From assembly GCA_030544215.1 (NCBI GenBank), contig JARZZO010000001.1, positions 66,676,456-66,740,455 of the forward strand: a DNA stretch of 64,000 bases, read 5' to 3'. A program made the translations under genes and the position numbers. The first letter of the stretch is position 1; every line of letters starts with the position of its first letter. The notes beneath the pieces are model-generated. The model saw only the letters and a list, made by a program, of their open reading frames with translations. It was not told the origin of the DNA and did no database searches. The DNA is from Zantedeschia hybrid cultivar. Lineage: Eukaryota; Streptophyta; Magnoliopsida; Alismatales; Araceae. Shown here one piece after another: positions 12,701-22,469 of the stretch.

Positions 12701-15700
12701 TCTTTTGGACAGATACTTGGCGTGCTCATTGTCCTCTTCAGCAAGGTTAAGAAACCCGGGATCGGGTCCCGGATCAATCAGCCCAAAACCGATCGGATTG
12801 GGTTGGCTGGATCGGGTAGCAGAAAAAAAAATTAAGAAAATTTTGAAAAAATATAAAACACAAGTCCAATACATAATTGTGTTGAAATACATTGATTTGA
12901 AGTATATAAGATGTTATTGGACAAAAAAAAAAAAAACTTATATATATGATCATGAACTTACATTTATTCCAAACGTACATTATATTGAATGAACATATGG
13001 TTTACATACTCAAACCATGACATATAGTTATAGTAGTATTACTCATATTGCATCACATACCGGCTATAGTCATAATGTATTGGTATAGATGACTGAAATT
13101 TGTGGATATTCTAAATAACCCCCTGAATAGTCGGATGTATCAGAATGTTGAGGAGGGTAAACTACTGTAAGACTTCTTTTTCTGATTTTATTATCCTTTG
13201 ATTTGAAAAATCTTTGTCGGATTTGAAAATCTTTGTAAAAATCTTGATTTAAAAAGAGAAATTTGAGTTTTGAAAAACATGTTCTCTTTTCTTTTAGGTA
13301 GACTTTTAAGATTAGTCATGAGGAAGATTCCATGAATATCCTTTAAAGGATACTTAAAAGATCTTGAAGTTCTCACAAAAGGGTAAATATTTTGTAGAAG
13401 ATTATTTGAAATCATCCTTTAAGTATCCTTTAAAAGGATGGATGATTATTTAGACAACATGTCCTCTCATTTGAGATCTTTTGAGAAGATATAGACTGCT
13501 TAAAGGATATCCTTAATTGATGAGGCATGAAGGCCGCCACATAATTAGGAATATTCTTTAATGGTCCTTCAATCAATATGAAAGAACCACAACATTATTT
13601 TAGGTCATTTAACCAGTATAAATGAACCAGAACTTAATAGTCAATCCATCAGTAGGAAAGAACTACTTTAATTAATGGTTACCCCATCGATATAAAATGA
13701 ATAAAAAATTATTCTTATTGATCCACCTATTAATAGAATAATCACGACTTCATAGTCTGGCCCCCAATCAGGACAGAACCATAAAAGTCACTGACTATCT
13801 CCATTGATAGGGATGAATCAATAATCAAAACATTTGGTCACTCTATAATAAGAGTGACCATTAATTAAGTGGGTAATCCAACAATAGGATAAAATCACTA
13901 AATTTAGGCCATTCAACCAGTATGAATGAACCTGATTTTTTTTATTTGTGCATTTTTTATTTTTTAGAAAACCTTGGTCATCCAACCGATATGAAAGAGC
14001 CAATTATTTTTCTTATTTTTAATTGATTAATTAACAAATGGTCAACCAGATGATATGAAAGGGCCACATAATTAACTGGTTGAATGAATCGGTTGATTAA
14101 CAAAATTGTTAATTTAATTGGTTGATTGATTAACAAATTAATTTAATTTATTAAATTAATTGATTAGTTAACAAACTTGTTAATTTAATTGGTTGAATTA
14201 ATTGATTAATTAACAAATTTGTTAATTTAATTGATTAATTTATTAACAAATTAACTTAATTGATTAATTGATTGATTAACAACTTTGTTATTTTAATTGA
14301 TTAACAAATTTGTTACTTTAATTGATTGATTAACAACTTAATTTAATTGGTTAAGTTAATTAGTTGATTAACAACTTAATTTAATTAGTTAATTTAATTG
14401 ATTGATTTAACAGATTTGTTAATTTAATTGGTTGAATTAATTGGTAGATTAACAAATTTGTTAATTTAATTAGTTGAATTAATTGATTGGTTAACAAATT
14501 CGTTAATTTGATTGGTTGAATTGATTGATTGGTTAACAAATTCGTTAATTTGATTGGTTGAATTGATTAACAAATTGACTTAATTGGTTGATTGATTGAC
14601 AAATTAACTTAATTGGTTAAATTACTTGATTGATTAACAATTTTTTGGTCAACCAAACACTATGGAAGAACCATGCTTATTATCTAATATTTTTTATTTA
14701 ACTCCCTTTTTTCTTTAGATTGATATGGTCAACCAACCAATATGGAAGAACCATTTAATTAAATGATTTTTTATTTAAGTTCTCTTTTTTTAATATGGTC
14801 AACCAACCAGTATGGAAGAACCATGTTTATCATCTTACTTTTATTTAACTTCTCTCTCTCTTTTTTAGATTAATATGGCCAACTAACCAGTATGGGAGAA
14901 CCATGTTTATTATCTTTATTTAATTTCTCTTTTTTGTTACATTAATATGGTCAACCAACCAATATGAGAGAACTATGTTTAATTTACTATTTTCTGTTTT
15001 TTACTAATTCATTATTGAATGGACAACCAACCAATATGGAAGAACCATGTTATTAATTAATTTGCTATTTTTTGTTTTTTTTATTTAAATTAGTTTACTA
15101 TTAGATGGCCAACCAACCGACATGGAAGGACAATTTAATTCAATTTATTGTTTTCTATTTTTTATTTAAGTTAATTTATTATTAGATGGCCAACCAACCA
15201 ATATGGAAGAACCATTTAATTAATTGTTTGTTTTTTATTTTTTATTTAAGTTAATTTATTATTAGATGGCCAACCAACCAATATGGAAGAACCATTTAAT
15301 TCAATTTATTGTTTTCTATTTTTTATTTAAGTTAATTTATTATTAGATGGCCAACCAACTAATATGGAAGAATTATTTAATTAATTGTTTGTTTTCTATT
15401 TTTTATTTAAGTTAATTTATTATTAGATGGCCAGCCAACCAATATGAAAGAACCATTTAATTCAATTTATTGTTTTCTGTTTTTTATTTAAGTTAATTTA
15501 TTATTAGATGGCCAACCAACCAATATGGAAGAACCATCTAAAAAAAAGCAATTCATATGAAAATTGATATAAAAAAGCTTCTAAATTTATTTCCCCAAAA
15601 ATCAGAAATTACAAGCCTTCAAAAAAAAAATATAAGTCTTCTCTTCAGTCTCTTTTTCTTCTTGTGCAGGACTTGGAGCTTGGAGCCTGCAGCGGGGGGT

Positions 15701-18700
15701 CCATTCCTTGGAGGCTTGGCCACCTTTTATAGGCCCGGAGGAGGGGCACCGGTAGCACCCCCTACCGATGCCACCTTGGTGGCACCGGTGGCACCCCCCA
15801 CCGGTGCCAACTAGGTGCTGAGGGGGGTTACCATGCGTAAGAGGGAGAGAGAGAGAGATAAGGAAAGGGAGAGAGAGAGAGAGAGAGATAAGGAAAGGAG
15901 GGGGGCGCGGTACTGTAGCGCTACATTACCCGCCCTTCTATTTTTTGGATCCCCTTCCTTCCTCTCTCTTTTTTAATTTATTCTCTCCCCCTCCTTTATT
16001 TCTTTCTATTCTCTCTCTTTCCCTAAAAAGGAGGACCGATTGGGGGAGAATTAGGGCCGGCTTGGGCGGTGGGGGGGGGGGGGGGGGGGTGTTCTAGGGC
16101 CGGCTGCATGCTCTGCCTCCCTCTCTGCTGCTGCTGTTGAAGCTTGTGTTGGTGCAGATTTGATGCTGGTTGGAGCTTGTGTTGGTGTAGATTTGCTGCT
16201 GATTGGAGGCTTCTTGTAAGCCCTTTTTTTTCTGATCTTAGCCTTGATTGGAGCTTTTTCTTGTTGGTTTTGGAGACTATACTTGCCTCATCTATGAGGT
16301 ATGGCCATCCTCTCCTTGTTTTTTCTTTGTACATACATGCACATTACTAGAAATATATGCATGCAAGCATATGTCTGATTTTTTTTGGTTCAACAACTAT
16401 ATAGACCCCCAAGGCCCAAACATCAAGAATGTTAGGAGGCTTAAAGGGCACTTGTGGAGGCTTAGGAGGGCCTTGGGAGAGTTTAAATAGACCCCCAAGG
16501 CCCAAACTAGCCGTTGCTGGCCATTTGGAAACGGCAAACGGCCAGCAACGGCTAGTTTGAAAGCCAACGGCTCAAACTAGCCGTTGGGGCCTAGATCGGC
16601 CCGATCCGGGTCAATCCTATCTGATCCGAGTCCTGGACTCGGCCAAGTGGCACGGGATCGGCACGGCCAGCCCAAAACCGGTCCGAGTCGGCCAATTCGT
16701 GCTGATCCGTGCCGAATTTTTGAACCTTGTTCTTCAGGACCTCTTCCCTAGGCTATCAGCTGTTGCCTCTGATCCCTCTACTCTTGTCAGCACATAATTT
16801 GAGGGCGATTTACCCCTGCCTATTTAGTGCTCTACCTTTAGAAGACATTTAAGAGATGAGGAGCTGCATAACCTAGTGCTATTGCTCTACTTGCTTCAGT
16901 CTTGTCAGTTAGATCCATCTTCCCAGGACTAATGGACGTGGGGATGGGCTACAAAGGGGCGGTTCTCTATGAAATCTGCCTACTCCATTATTGCAGATGG
17001 GTGGTACCGTGTCCCCTTTCTAGCATCAGTTTGATAGGTCGAGAGTCCTCTCAAGGTGCAGATTTTAATCTAGCGGACATCTAGTTATAGGCTTCCAACT
17101 TGTGACAGGCTGGGCCTAGTGTGTCCCAGGAATCACATTTTTACATCCTACTCCTCCGTTCTCTAGGTTTGGTAGCTGCTGGCGCAGAGACTGCAGACTA
17201 CTTTCAGCCTTTGTGAGAATGAGGATGGCCTTCTTCACTCGTGAGGTAGACCTTGGCTCCACAAGCAAGACCGAATTTTCTAGTGGCCAATCCTCCACGC
17301 AACTATATGGGCCCTTTGGATGGAATGCATGTAAGGATATTCAGGAGGGAGGCCAATTCTCAGGAGCATGTCTCTTCTTTTGTTAGTAGAAAAGTTAGGG
17401 AATGGGCAAGTTTTTTGTATAGGGTGGACAGTTGTAATTTCGCCCTTTTTGACCTCCTGTGGAAAGTTGAGGTAGAGCGTCACCTTCTTGTTGCTCTTGT
17501 ATAGGAAGAATCTTGTTCATTTTTCTTCCTCTCTTGTACTTACCCTCTTTTGTTTATAATACATGTAGTACTATCCACTTGGGGGGGGGGGGGGGGGGCA
17601 AGTAAGTCAATTGTCTGAATCAAGCAATTCATTATTTAGCATTAATGGAACAGGCTAGGATTATTCAGCATTTACTGTAAATGCTGAAGAAGTTAAGTTA
17701 GCATGCTAGCACAAGATGTCATATGATGACAAATCCACATAGAAAACAACACCCTAGACACTCATTTATGCAGTCTACTACAGATAGAATAAGCATGCAA
17801 CAAAAATAAGGCAGGTGCAAATTGTGTAAACCATATAGAGGGATTGGGTCTAAAGACAATGAGAAGACGACTCGGACATGTGCACATAGGACTTAAAACA
17901 CAGTGGACTCTTGAGACAGTGGTAATTCTATGTTTAAAAATGATGGGATGCAAACCAAATTCACAACACTCATTACGCCAACAGTCCCTTTATTCCCCAT
18001 TTGTGCCAATAAGGATTCAATACAAAAATTGTACCAAACAGAAGTGCAAAAGTAAACTTGCCTGGGTTAGCGTTGTTGCATCAGCAATAACAAACGGAAC
18101 ATTCACAAGCCTTGCCAAAGTTTTAGCCAACAATGTCTTCCCTGTCCTTAAAGAAATGTTACAAATGTATAAACAAACATGTAAATGAATCATTGTAGCA
18201 AACATAACTTAAATCTGCATTAGATGTAATAAAGAAATAATGTATTAGCATTATCAGCAACATATTAACAATTCCCTGAAGAATTCAAGAGAGATGGTGT
18301 TGAAAGACCCGAAACAGTCATAGCCACATGCTTTTTCTTAAGACTAGATGCATTAAAAATCACTCCATGAAAAAACTTCAAATTAAACAGGTCACTCTAT
18401 AATATAAATGTACAAAGATGAAAATACCTGAGCCTGTTGGACCCATTAAAAGAATGTTACTTTTCTCAAGCTCCACTGTGTCATTGTCATTTACAATAGT
18501 TACATCGCTACTTGAATCTCCTGAAGACCTAAAATGAAACATCATGAAAGTTAATGTTAGATGCAAATTAAGACTGAACCAATCATACTATTAACATAAA
18601 CTTGCGCCAATAAGTGGCCCATAACAATCATAGTGTGATACAGACTAGCTGAGAAAGACAAAATATGACAAATGGAAACTATGGGTCTAACCATTTTGTT

Positions 18701-21608
18701 AAAGATTCGTGGTAGATCCTTTTGTAATGATTATACACAGCCACAGAAAGTACCTGCAGGGAGAAAATTTAGTCAAATACTACTAACTACCATCTAAAGA
18801 AACAAAACTAGCATGATTTTGCCAAATAAAAGTACAAACTTGATTGACAACAGTATTATCACCTGAAAGCATGCATTACTAAAAGAATTTTAAGTCGCTG
18901 AAGGAAAAGACTTAATAGTCTCCAATCATAAAATAACATGGAAAGCAGGAAGTATGGAAATGATCAAAGGAGATTTTCCAATGAGTAAACATAGAAAGCA
19001 CTGACACACGTCTCTTTCCCTCTTCATCTCAACTCTTTCCAAACATCAACTTCATTGAAACCTTTATGTTGGTTGCATGAGTTTGAACAACAAAATCAAG
19101 AAAATTGTTTTCACGTATAGTTGCTCTCATGAAACCTTCTACTCCTATTCAAGTTACCTTTACTAGATACTTGGCACCAACTTGAAAAGCACTGACATCA
19201 AGGCAGCCAGATGAAAGCTTAACCAAATCCTTGTATTTCAGGGTGAAATTATGGTCAGCCGAGCCCGTGACAAACCCAGCCCACTTCTTGTCAGGTTGAG
19301 AGCTAGGATTTGATTGGGTTAAGTTAGACTAGAAACCCAGCCCAAGTTTTAGAAAGTGTTAGATCAGGTCAAACCCAGCACAGCCTGCTGACCACAACTT
19401 TTCTCAGCTTGGGTTCCATGCATTCAGACATTTGAGTGTTTTAGCAGGAAACATTTCCATGATGTGCAGCTTTCAGTTGGGGAAATTAATATTTGGAAGA
19501 GTTCGAGAGTTCTACAGATTTGCTGCCATTATAACCTTGATAGGCTATAGAAGTACAGTGTGTATTATTCCTAATCTGAGTAAACTTTCATGATACAAGA
19601 TGATTTGGGCTTAGAAGAGTGTTTATGAAAACCTAGCAATATTAATGATGGGACCTTCCTATAGAGTTTTAAGCATGAAGTATAAGTTGACTTAAAATAC
19701 TTTGATGTAATTTATGCCAGATTGAGCCAACTCATATTCAGCCACTTGAATTTGGGTTGGGTATGCATTGACTATGATTTGGACTTTCTCTAATTAGGTT
19801 GAATCTGGTTTGGAATCCAAGCAACCTCTTCTCAAATTGGGTTGGGCAGGAAACTTCCTTGGACCAACAATACATGCATAAGTTACCTGCCCCTGAAAAT
19901 CCTTTCTCAGGTTATCTAGCTAACCCTAAACCCTTTTTATTCTGGAAATGGACAGTCCCACATATTGATTCAAGCAACCTGTGCTCAAATTGGGTTTGGG
20001 CAGGAATGTTCCTTGGACCAACGATACATGCGTAAGTTACATGCCCCAAAACATCCTTTCTCAGGTTATCTAGCTAACCCTTTTTATCTGGAAATGGACA
20101 GTCCCACATATTCATTCAACTAGGAAGAAAATGTGAAAGTATGAAGGAAAGAAATTCCAAATCCCAAAAAGAATACATCATATAGAAAGGATCCCACACA
20201 AGGTCTTCGCAAATAAAAGAATTCTCCTATATGAAGCTCTGGAACAACCTAATCCTAGATTGGTGAGATAAAGACATTGTAACCCCCCAAAAACAAAAGG
20301 ATGAGATAAAGATATGATGATGATAACAATTGTACAAGCATCACAAATGTGGAAGTTAGGGGAAGAAATCAATGTTGGAAGAACAAGCCTCGTGGCTTCG
20401 ACTCCAAGTATGCTCCAACTTACATATTATGCCTGGTTTATACCCTTCCATGGAAAATCAACTTACAATGGCAGTCATAGGCATGTCACAGCTTACAAAT
20501 TTGTGGAATATTATGCAATGATCCAAAGATGACAGGTCCCAGAAATAGCACGTTTCAACATTTTCTATATTTATTAGTTTGGAATTCAAGATATCTGAAC
20601 TTTTCAAGACAAAAGACACTTCTAAACAACTGCATCCTAACTAATAATTGTCATTCCACAAACAGAGCTTACTAACTTAGCCAACTCAAAGACAATGCTA
20701 GCAGGTTGATAATGAGCTCTCTAGAAAACACTGAATCGCCAAAAAACACTTGTTCCAATAGGCTTACACCAGAGAATGCAACTTTCACAAACAAACAATG
20801 CGAAAAAAAAAAGAACTATATTTGATATAGCTTCTTTTCTCTTGTTTCTTCTTAGATAACAATCAAATTTTCAGCACAAACTATCGTTGTCCAGCAAACA
20901 GGTATATCCTGAAAAATGCACTAACGTTCAACAAACTTCAATCACTAAACCAACATAGCATGAACGGCACCACTGCTAATATCAAATCAAATAACAGTCC
21001 AATTTTGTGCTGTGCGTTCTCCATACGTCTGTCCATTTCTTTTCCCAGATGAAATTTAGAAACGAAGGTTCCAATTGTACCTTCTTCGCCCGGTCCTGTC
21101 CAATCACAAACTTATCCAGCTCCCTGCACAACTCCTTCGGCGTCGGAAACTCGTTCCCGATGTTAGCACCACCCCAACTCCGCTCCTTCGACCCAAAACC
21201 CCCTCCACCGCCCATCCCCGTGCTCCCCCCTCCGCTGCCGCCACTCCCTATCCCCACCCGGATCACGTTGATCCGACCCGGCAAGCTCCCCGACGGCACG
21301 GCGACCCCCGAGTCACCAGGCTGCTGCCAGATCTCCGGCGGATCGCCGGACGTCCTCCCGGTGCTCCCCGACGAGGAGAGCACGCCGGTAACGGCGGCCC
21401 CCCTGTCGGCGAGCCCCGGCTGGGGCCTCGGCGAGCTGAAGCGGTACGAGGTCCGGCCCCAGAACTCGTCCCACCTACTCCAGCACCGGCGCTGCAGATC
21501 GAAGATCCTGCCGGCGTGCATGCGGCTGGCCGCGAGGTGCAGGGACTGTAGCGCCGCCGAGGCTGCCGCCGCGGGCCCGATCGACCTCGATCTCACGGCT
21601 GCCGCCAT
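6789..21608 (-). CDS. CLPX: ClpX, AAA+ unfoldase of the mitochondrial Clp protease (3' end outside window)
   Basis: ATP-dependent unfoldase that feeds proteins to ClpP. Exons on the minus strand: 21608-21081, 18753-18692, 18528-18428, 18141-18062, 12242-12192, 10686-10612, 10533-10456, 10288-10232, 7805-7735, 7650-7551, 7432-7328, 7139-7077, 6911-6789. Together they give 498 codons in one open frame. The N-terminus is Arg/Ala/Ser-rich with few acidic residues, fitting a mitochondrial presequence. Visible family motifs: Walker A GPTGSGKT (about 225-232, split by an intron), pore loop GYVG (259-262), Walker B IVYIDE (287-292), RKH loop (335-337), ClpP-binding IGF loop (374-376), arginine finger in FVGRF (R419), sensor-2 GARGLR (R482). 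The bacterial four-Cys zinc domain is absent. All introns are GT-AG except intron 4, which is GC-AG. The last exon ends in a good donor (gtactc), so about 60-100 C-terminal residues should lie left of position 1. Start chosen at the only ATG fitting the presequence, with GCC before it. Confidence 0.95.
8440..8880 (+). pseudogene. Very decayed LINE fragment (tentative)
   Basis: Across frames the plus strand gives a block like HTTLWATRGKRNxRVFRR near 8645-8700, resembling the tryptophan-rich block after zf-RVT in plant LINEs. Nothing else is firm. It lies in ClpX intron 8, antisense to the gene. A run of 29 G (8816-8844) interrupts it. Confidence 0.3.
8816..8844 (+). repeat. G homopolymer, 29 bases
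   Basis: Uninterrupted run of 29 G. Similar runs occur at 10156-10171 (16), 16071-16089 (19, inside the solo LTR), 17581-17598 (18, at a LINE 3' end) and 35798-35808 (11), and as C at 48146-48162 (17). Confidence 0.95.
8950..9295 (-). pseudogene. RTE-type non-LTR retrotransposon C-terminal fragment
   Basis: On the minus strand this reads, with frameshifts, as the end of the RTE-type reverse transcriptase found in plants: LGSIIEEDGD (about 9295-9265), a decayed GWxKWRxASGVLCD-like block, then PLKLK-like, LLCCMGLNVG (for xMLYGTECW) and VAEMKLLRWIYEKTR (about 9070-9030). It carries no intact frame. It abuts an L1-type LINE remnant on the same strand, inside ClpX intron 8 and in the sense orientation of that gene. 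Confidence 0.7.
9300..10060 (-). pseudogene. L1-type LINE 3' fragment (zf-RVT)
   Basis: Minus-strand blocks appear in the expected order: FPFF..VWG, KVQIVMWRASLDRLPTRDRL (about 9910-9850), EEESS-DHLF (about 9795), then ATVWAIW (about 9610). The 3' end reads like the other members of this family in the window (ACAATACATACCACATTC near 9340). Stops and frameshifts are scattered. It is related to the LINE copies at 12679-17600 and 31310-32190. It sits in ClpX intron 8. Confidence 0.7.
10740..11398. other. ClpX intron 5, left-hand unique part
   Basis: Non-coding. A 29-base direct repeat around AGAGTATAAGATAGCAACAC occurs at 10718-10746 and again at 10758-10786. A long plus-strand open frame at 11146-11628 runs into a SINE and has no recognisable domain. 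Confidence 0.5.
11399..11626 (-). mobile_element. tRNA-derived SINE with 9-bp target duplication
   Basis: The element (about 11408-11617) is flanked by ATGGAATTT at 11399-11407 and 11618-11626. On the minus strand it carries an exact pol III B box (GGTTCGAGTCC, about 11542-11532) and ends in an A run next to the duplication. Box A is not clear. Length about 210 bp fits a plant SINE. It lies in ClpX intron 5 and in the sense orientation of that gene. Confidence 0.7.
11627..12191. other. ClpX intron 5, remaining part
   Basis: Non-coding sequence between the SINE and exon 5. No repeat or gene recognised. Confidence 0.5.
14030..15540 (-). repeat. Repeat array inside solo LTR A
   Basis: 14030-14640 is low-complexity ATTGGTTGATTAACAAATT-type sequence repeated with variation. 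14640-15540 repeats the word CCAACCAATATGGAAGAACC; from about 15100 it becomes a regular tandem array of about 81-82 bp with six units. The reverse complement of the same word fills copy B. It can mimic a repeat-spacer array but the spacers are themselves alike. Confidence 0.85.
15723..15732 (-). promoter_or_regulatory. TATA box of solo LTR A
   Basis: CTATAAAAGG on the minus strand, aligned with the same word at 40701-40710 in copy B. It lies about 0.66 kb from the LTR start, where the end of U3 is expected. Confidence 0.6.
17618..18061. other. ClpX intron 4, unique part next to exon 4
   Basis: Non-coding intron sequence between the right LINE target duplication and the GC donor. No repeat recognised. 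Confidence 0.5.
18056..18067 (-). other. GC-AG intron donor of ClpX intron 4
   Basis: Exon 4 ends ACCCAG and the intron begins GCAAGT. The matching acceptor is TGTGCAG before exon 5 (12243-12249). Joining at these sites gives TLTQ-AGYVGEDVE in frame, the conserved ClpX pore-loop segment. The only nearby GT, four bases further on, would shift the frame. CAG/GCAAGT is the usual strong form of the minor GC donor class. Confidence 0.85.
18754..19814. other. ClpX intron 1, exon-2-side part
   Basis: Non-coding. Around 19250-19400 there is a stretch with repeated AACCCAGCCCA-like words that looks like a decayed repeat, but I found no ends. Confidence 0.4.
19815..20118. repeat. Tandem duplication, about 150-bp unit x2
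   Basis: Units at about 19815-19967 and 19968-20118 share CCAAGCAACCT/TCAAGCAACCT, CTCAAATTGGG, CCTTGGACCAACRATACATGC, CTTTCTCAGGTTATCTAGC and GGAAATGGACAGTCCCACA. It lies in ClpX intron 1; no coding content. Confidence 0.88.
20119..21080. other. ClpX intron 1, exon-1-side part
   Basis: Non-coding. No repeat or gene recognised. The first intron starts with gtacaa at 21080. Confidence 0.5.
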
Positions 21609-21837
21609 GGCCGACCCCTGGGGTCTTCTCCTTATCTGCTCGCCGACCAGAATTGGCGAGGGAGAGAGGAAGAGGTGGGAGAGATGGTGGAAAAGGCCGA
21701 GAGAGCTGGAAAAATCTTCCTCTCTGTGTGGGTGGGTGTGCGTGGATAGGGACGACTACGAGTGTACGGGCGAGTCCGAACGGGTTGCCTATGAGCGTTT
21801 GAAGGGTCGTCTTGACTCTTGAAGGAGTTCAAGAGAG
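21609..21837 (-). promoter_or_regulatory. ClpX 5' leader and proximal promoter region
   Basis: Moderately GC-rich sequence directly upstream of the ClpX start codon. I see no convincing TATA box, which is common for plant housekeeping genes. A MITE begins about 230 bp upstream of the start codon. Confidence 0.5.
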
Positions 21838-22180
21838 GGCAATAGTATGACGGGAAACTTTTCTCAGTTTTCTTACCTTGTTAAAGGAAGAAGTCTAAGT
21901 TGAGGACTTATTCATAAATTTATCTGTTGCAATTATTCTTTTTTTTTTTTACGTCCAAGCCAATCAAAGTACACCCACATCACGTGGGTAAGAAATTTGA
22001 GAAAAAAGGAATAAAAAAGGATAATACTATCCAGATCCAAAAGTTTTCCCAATTTTTTTACTCACCAGACATATGTACTTTGATTGGTTTGGACTAAAAA
22101 GAGTGAGAACAACTGCAACAGGTAAATTTGTGAATAAACCCTCAACTGGGAAAACTTTCCCATCATGCTAGCATTGTTCA
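21838..22180. mobile_element. MITE with long inverted repeats beside the ClpX promoter
   Basis: The two ends read inward as CAATAGTATGACGGGAAACT and CAATGCTAGCATGATGGGAA. The similarity continues for about 150 bp per arm (for example TTGAGG, ATTCAYAAATTTAYCTGTTGCA, CCAATCAAAGTACA), so almost the whole element folds back on itself. No target duplication is clear. A related half copy follows at 22226-22372. Confidence 0.75.
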
Positions 22181-22225
22181 TTGAAAAATAACTTCAGGGC
22201 CCTGGTCAATTTTTTCTTTCATGAT

Positions 22226-22372
22226 TGAACAATGTTAGCATGAAGAAAGTTCCCCAATGTTTTTACATGCTAAAGGGAGAAGCTCAAGGTGAGGCCATTT
22301 TCACAAATTTACTTAGTGCAATTATTTTCACTTTTTAAATCCATACCAATCAAGTACACTCACGTCATGTCA
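22226..22372. mobile_element. Half copy of the same MITE family
   Basis: Repeats the left arm of the neighbouring MITE: ACAATGTTAGCATGAAGAAA, AAGGGAGAAGCTCAAGGTGAGG, CACAAATTTACTTAGTGCAA and CCAATCAAGTACACTCACG. No inverted partner arm is visible. Confidence 0.65.
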
Positions 22373-22469
22373 GATTTTTTCATTTATATTTATATTGTAT
22401 ATATAAAATAGAGTTCTTTAGCACCACTTGTCAATATCAAGAACTTTGTTTCTTACCTAAATTATTTTT

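Larger units (their letters stand above)
13161..16400 (-). mobile_element. Solo LTR, copy A (about 3.2 kb)
   Basis: The inner layer. On the minus strand the LTR starts TGTTGAACC (16395) and ends GTCTTACA (13166), with TG...CA ends. It is flanked by ACTAT (16396-16400) and ACTAC (13161-13165), a 5-bp duplication with one change. It carries a TATA box, a CTGTAG-rich block, short CT-rich tracts and a long internal repeat array. No second LTR or gag/pol is present, so a solo LTR from recombination is the simplest reading. Copy B at 39963-42952 is related over its whole length. It lies sense to ClpX. Confidence 0.82.
12734..16737. mobile_element. hAT-like non-autonomous element with 8-bp target duplication
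   Basis: The middle layer. Element 12742-16729 is flanked by CTCTTCAG (12734-12741) and TTCTTCAG (16730-16737), an 8-bp duplication with one change. The ends are inverted: CAAGGTTAAGAAACCCGG on the left and CAAGGTTCAAAAATTCGG on the right read inward. Subterminal regions are rich in CCGATCCGG-like words. Removing the solo LTR inside leaves about 0.75 kb with no transposase. 8-bp duplications and CAAGGTT-type ends fit the hAT superfamily; the insertion site splits LINE coding sequence cleanly. Confidence 0.82.
12662..17617 (+). mobile_element. 5'-truncated LINE with 17-bp target duplication, split by nested elements
   Basis: The outer layer of a three-level nest in ClpX intron 4. AGTAAGTCAATTGTCTG occurs at 12662-12678 and at 17601-17617. 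Between them the plus strand reads a LINE zf-RVT end: TLFWTDTWRAHCPL before the inner insertion (12690-12741), DLFPRLSAVASD right after it (16738), then GRFSMKSAYSIIADG (about 16950), KVQI, TCDRL, ATIWALWM-like and SFVSRKVREWASF (about 17370-17415). Stops are frequent. The 3' end is TATAATACATGTAGTA...CCACTT followed by 18 G, where relatives have a poly(A) tail. Without the insertion the LINE is about 0.9 kb. It is antisense to ClpX. Confidence 0.88.

Noticed and set aside
15100..15540. Regular repeat array resembling a CRISPR-like pattern
   Set aside because: The intervals between repeat words are themselves similar, so it is a tandem minisatellite inside an LTR, in a plant genome.
21007..21822. 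271-residue plus-strand open frame
   Set aside because: It is the antisense shadow of the GC-rich ClpX exon 1, whose minus-strand reading has clear ClpX motifs.
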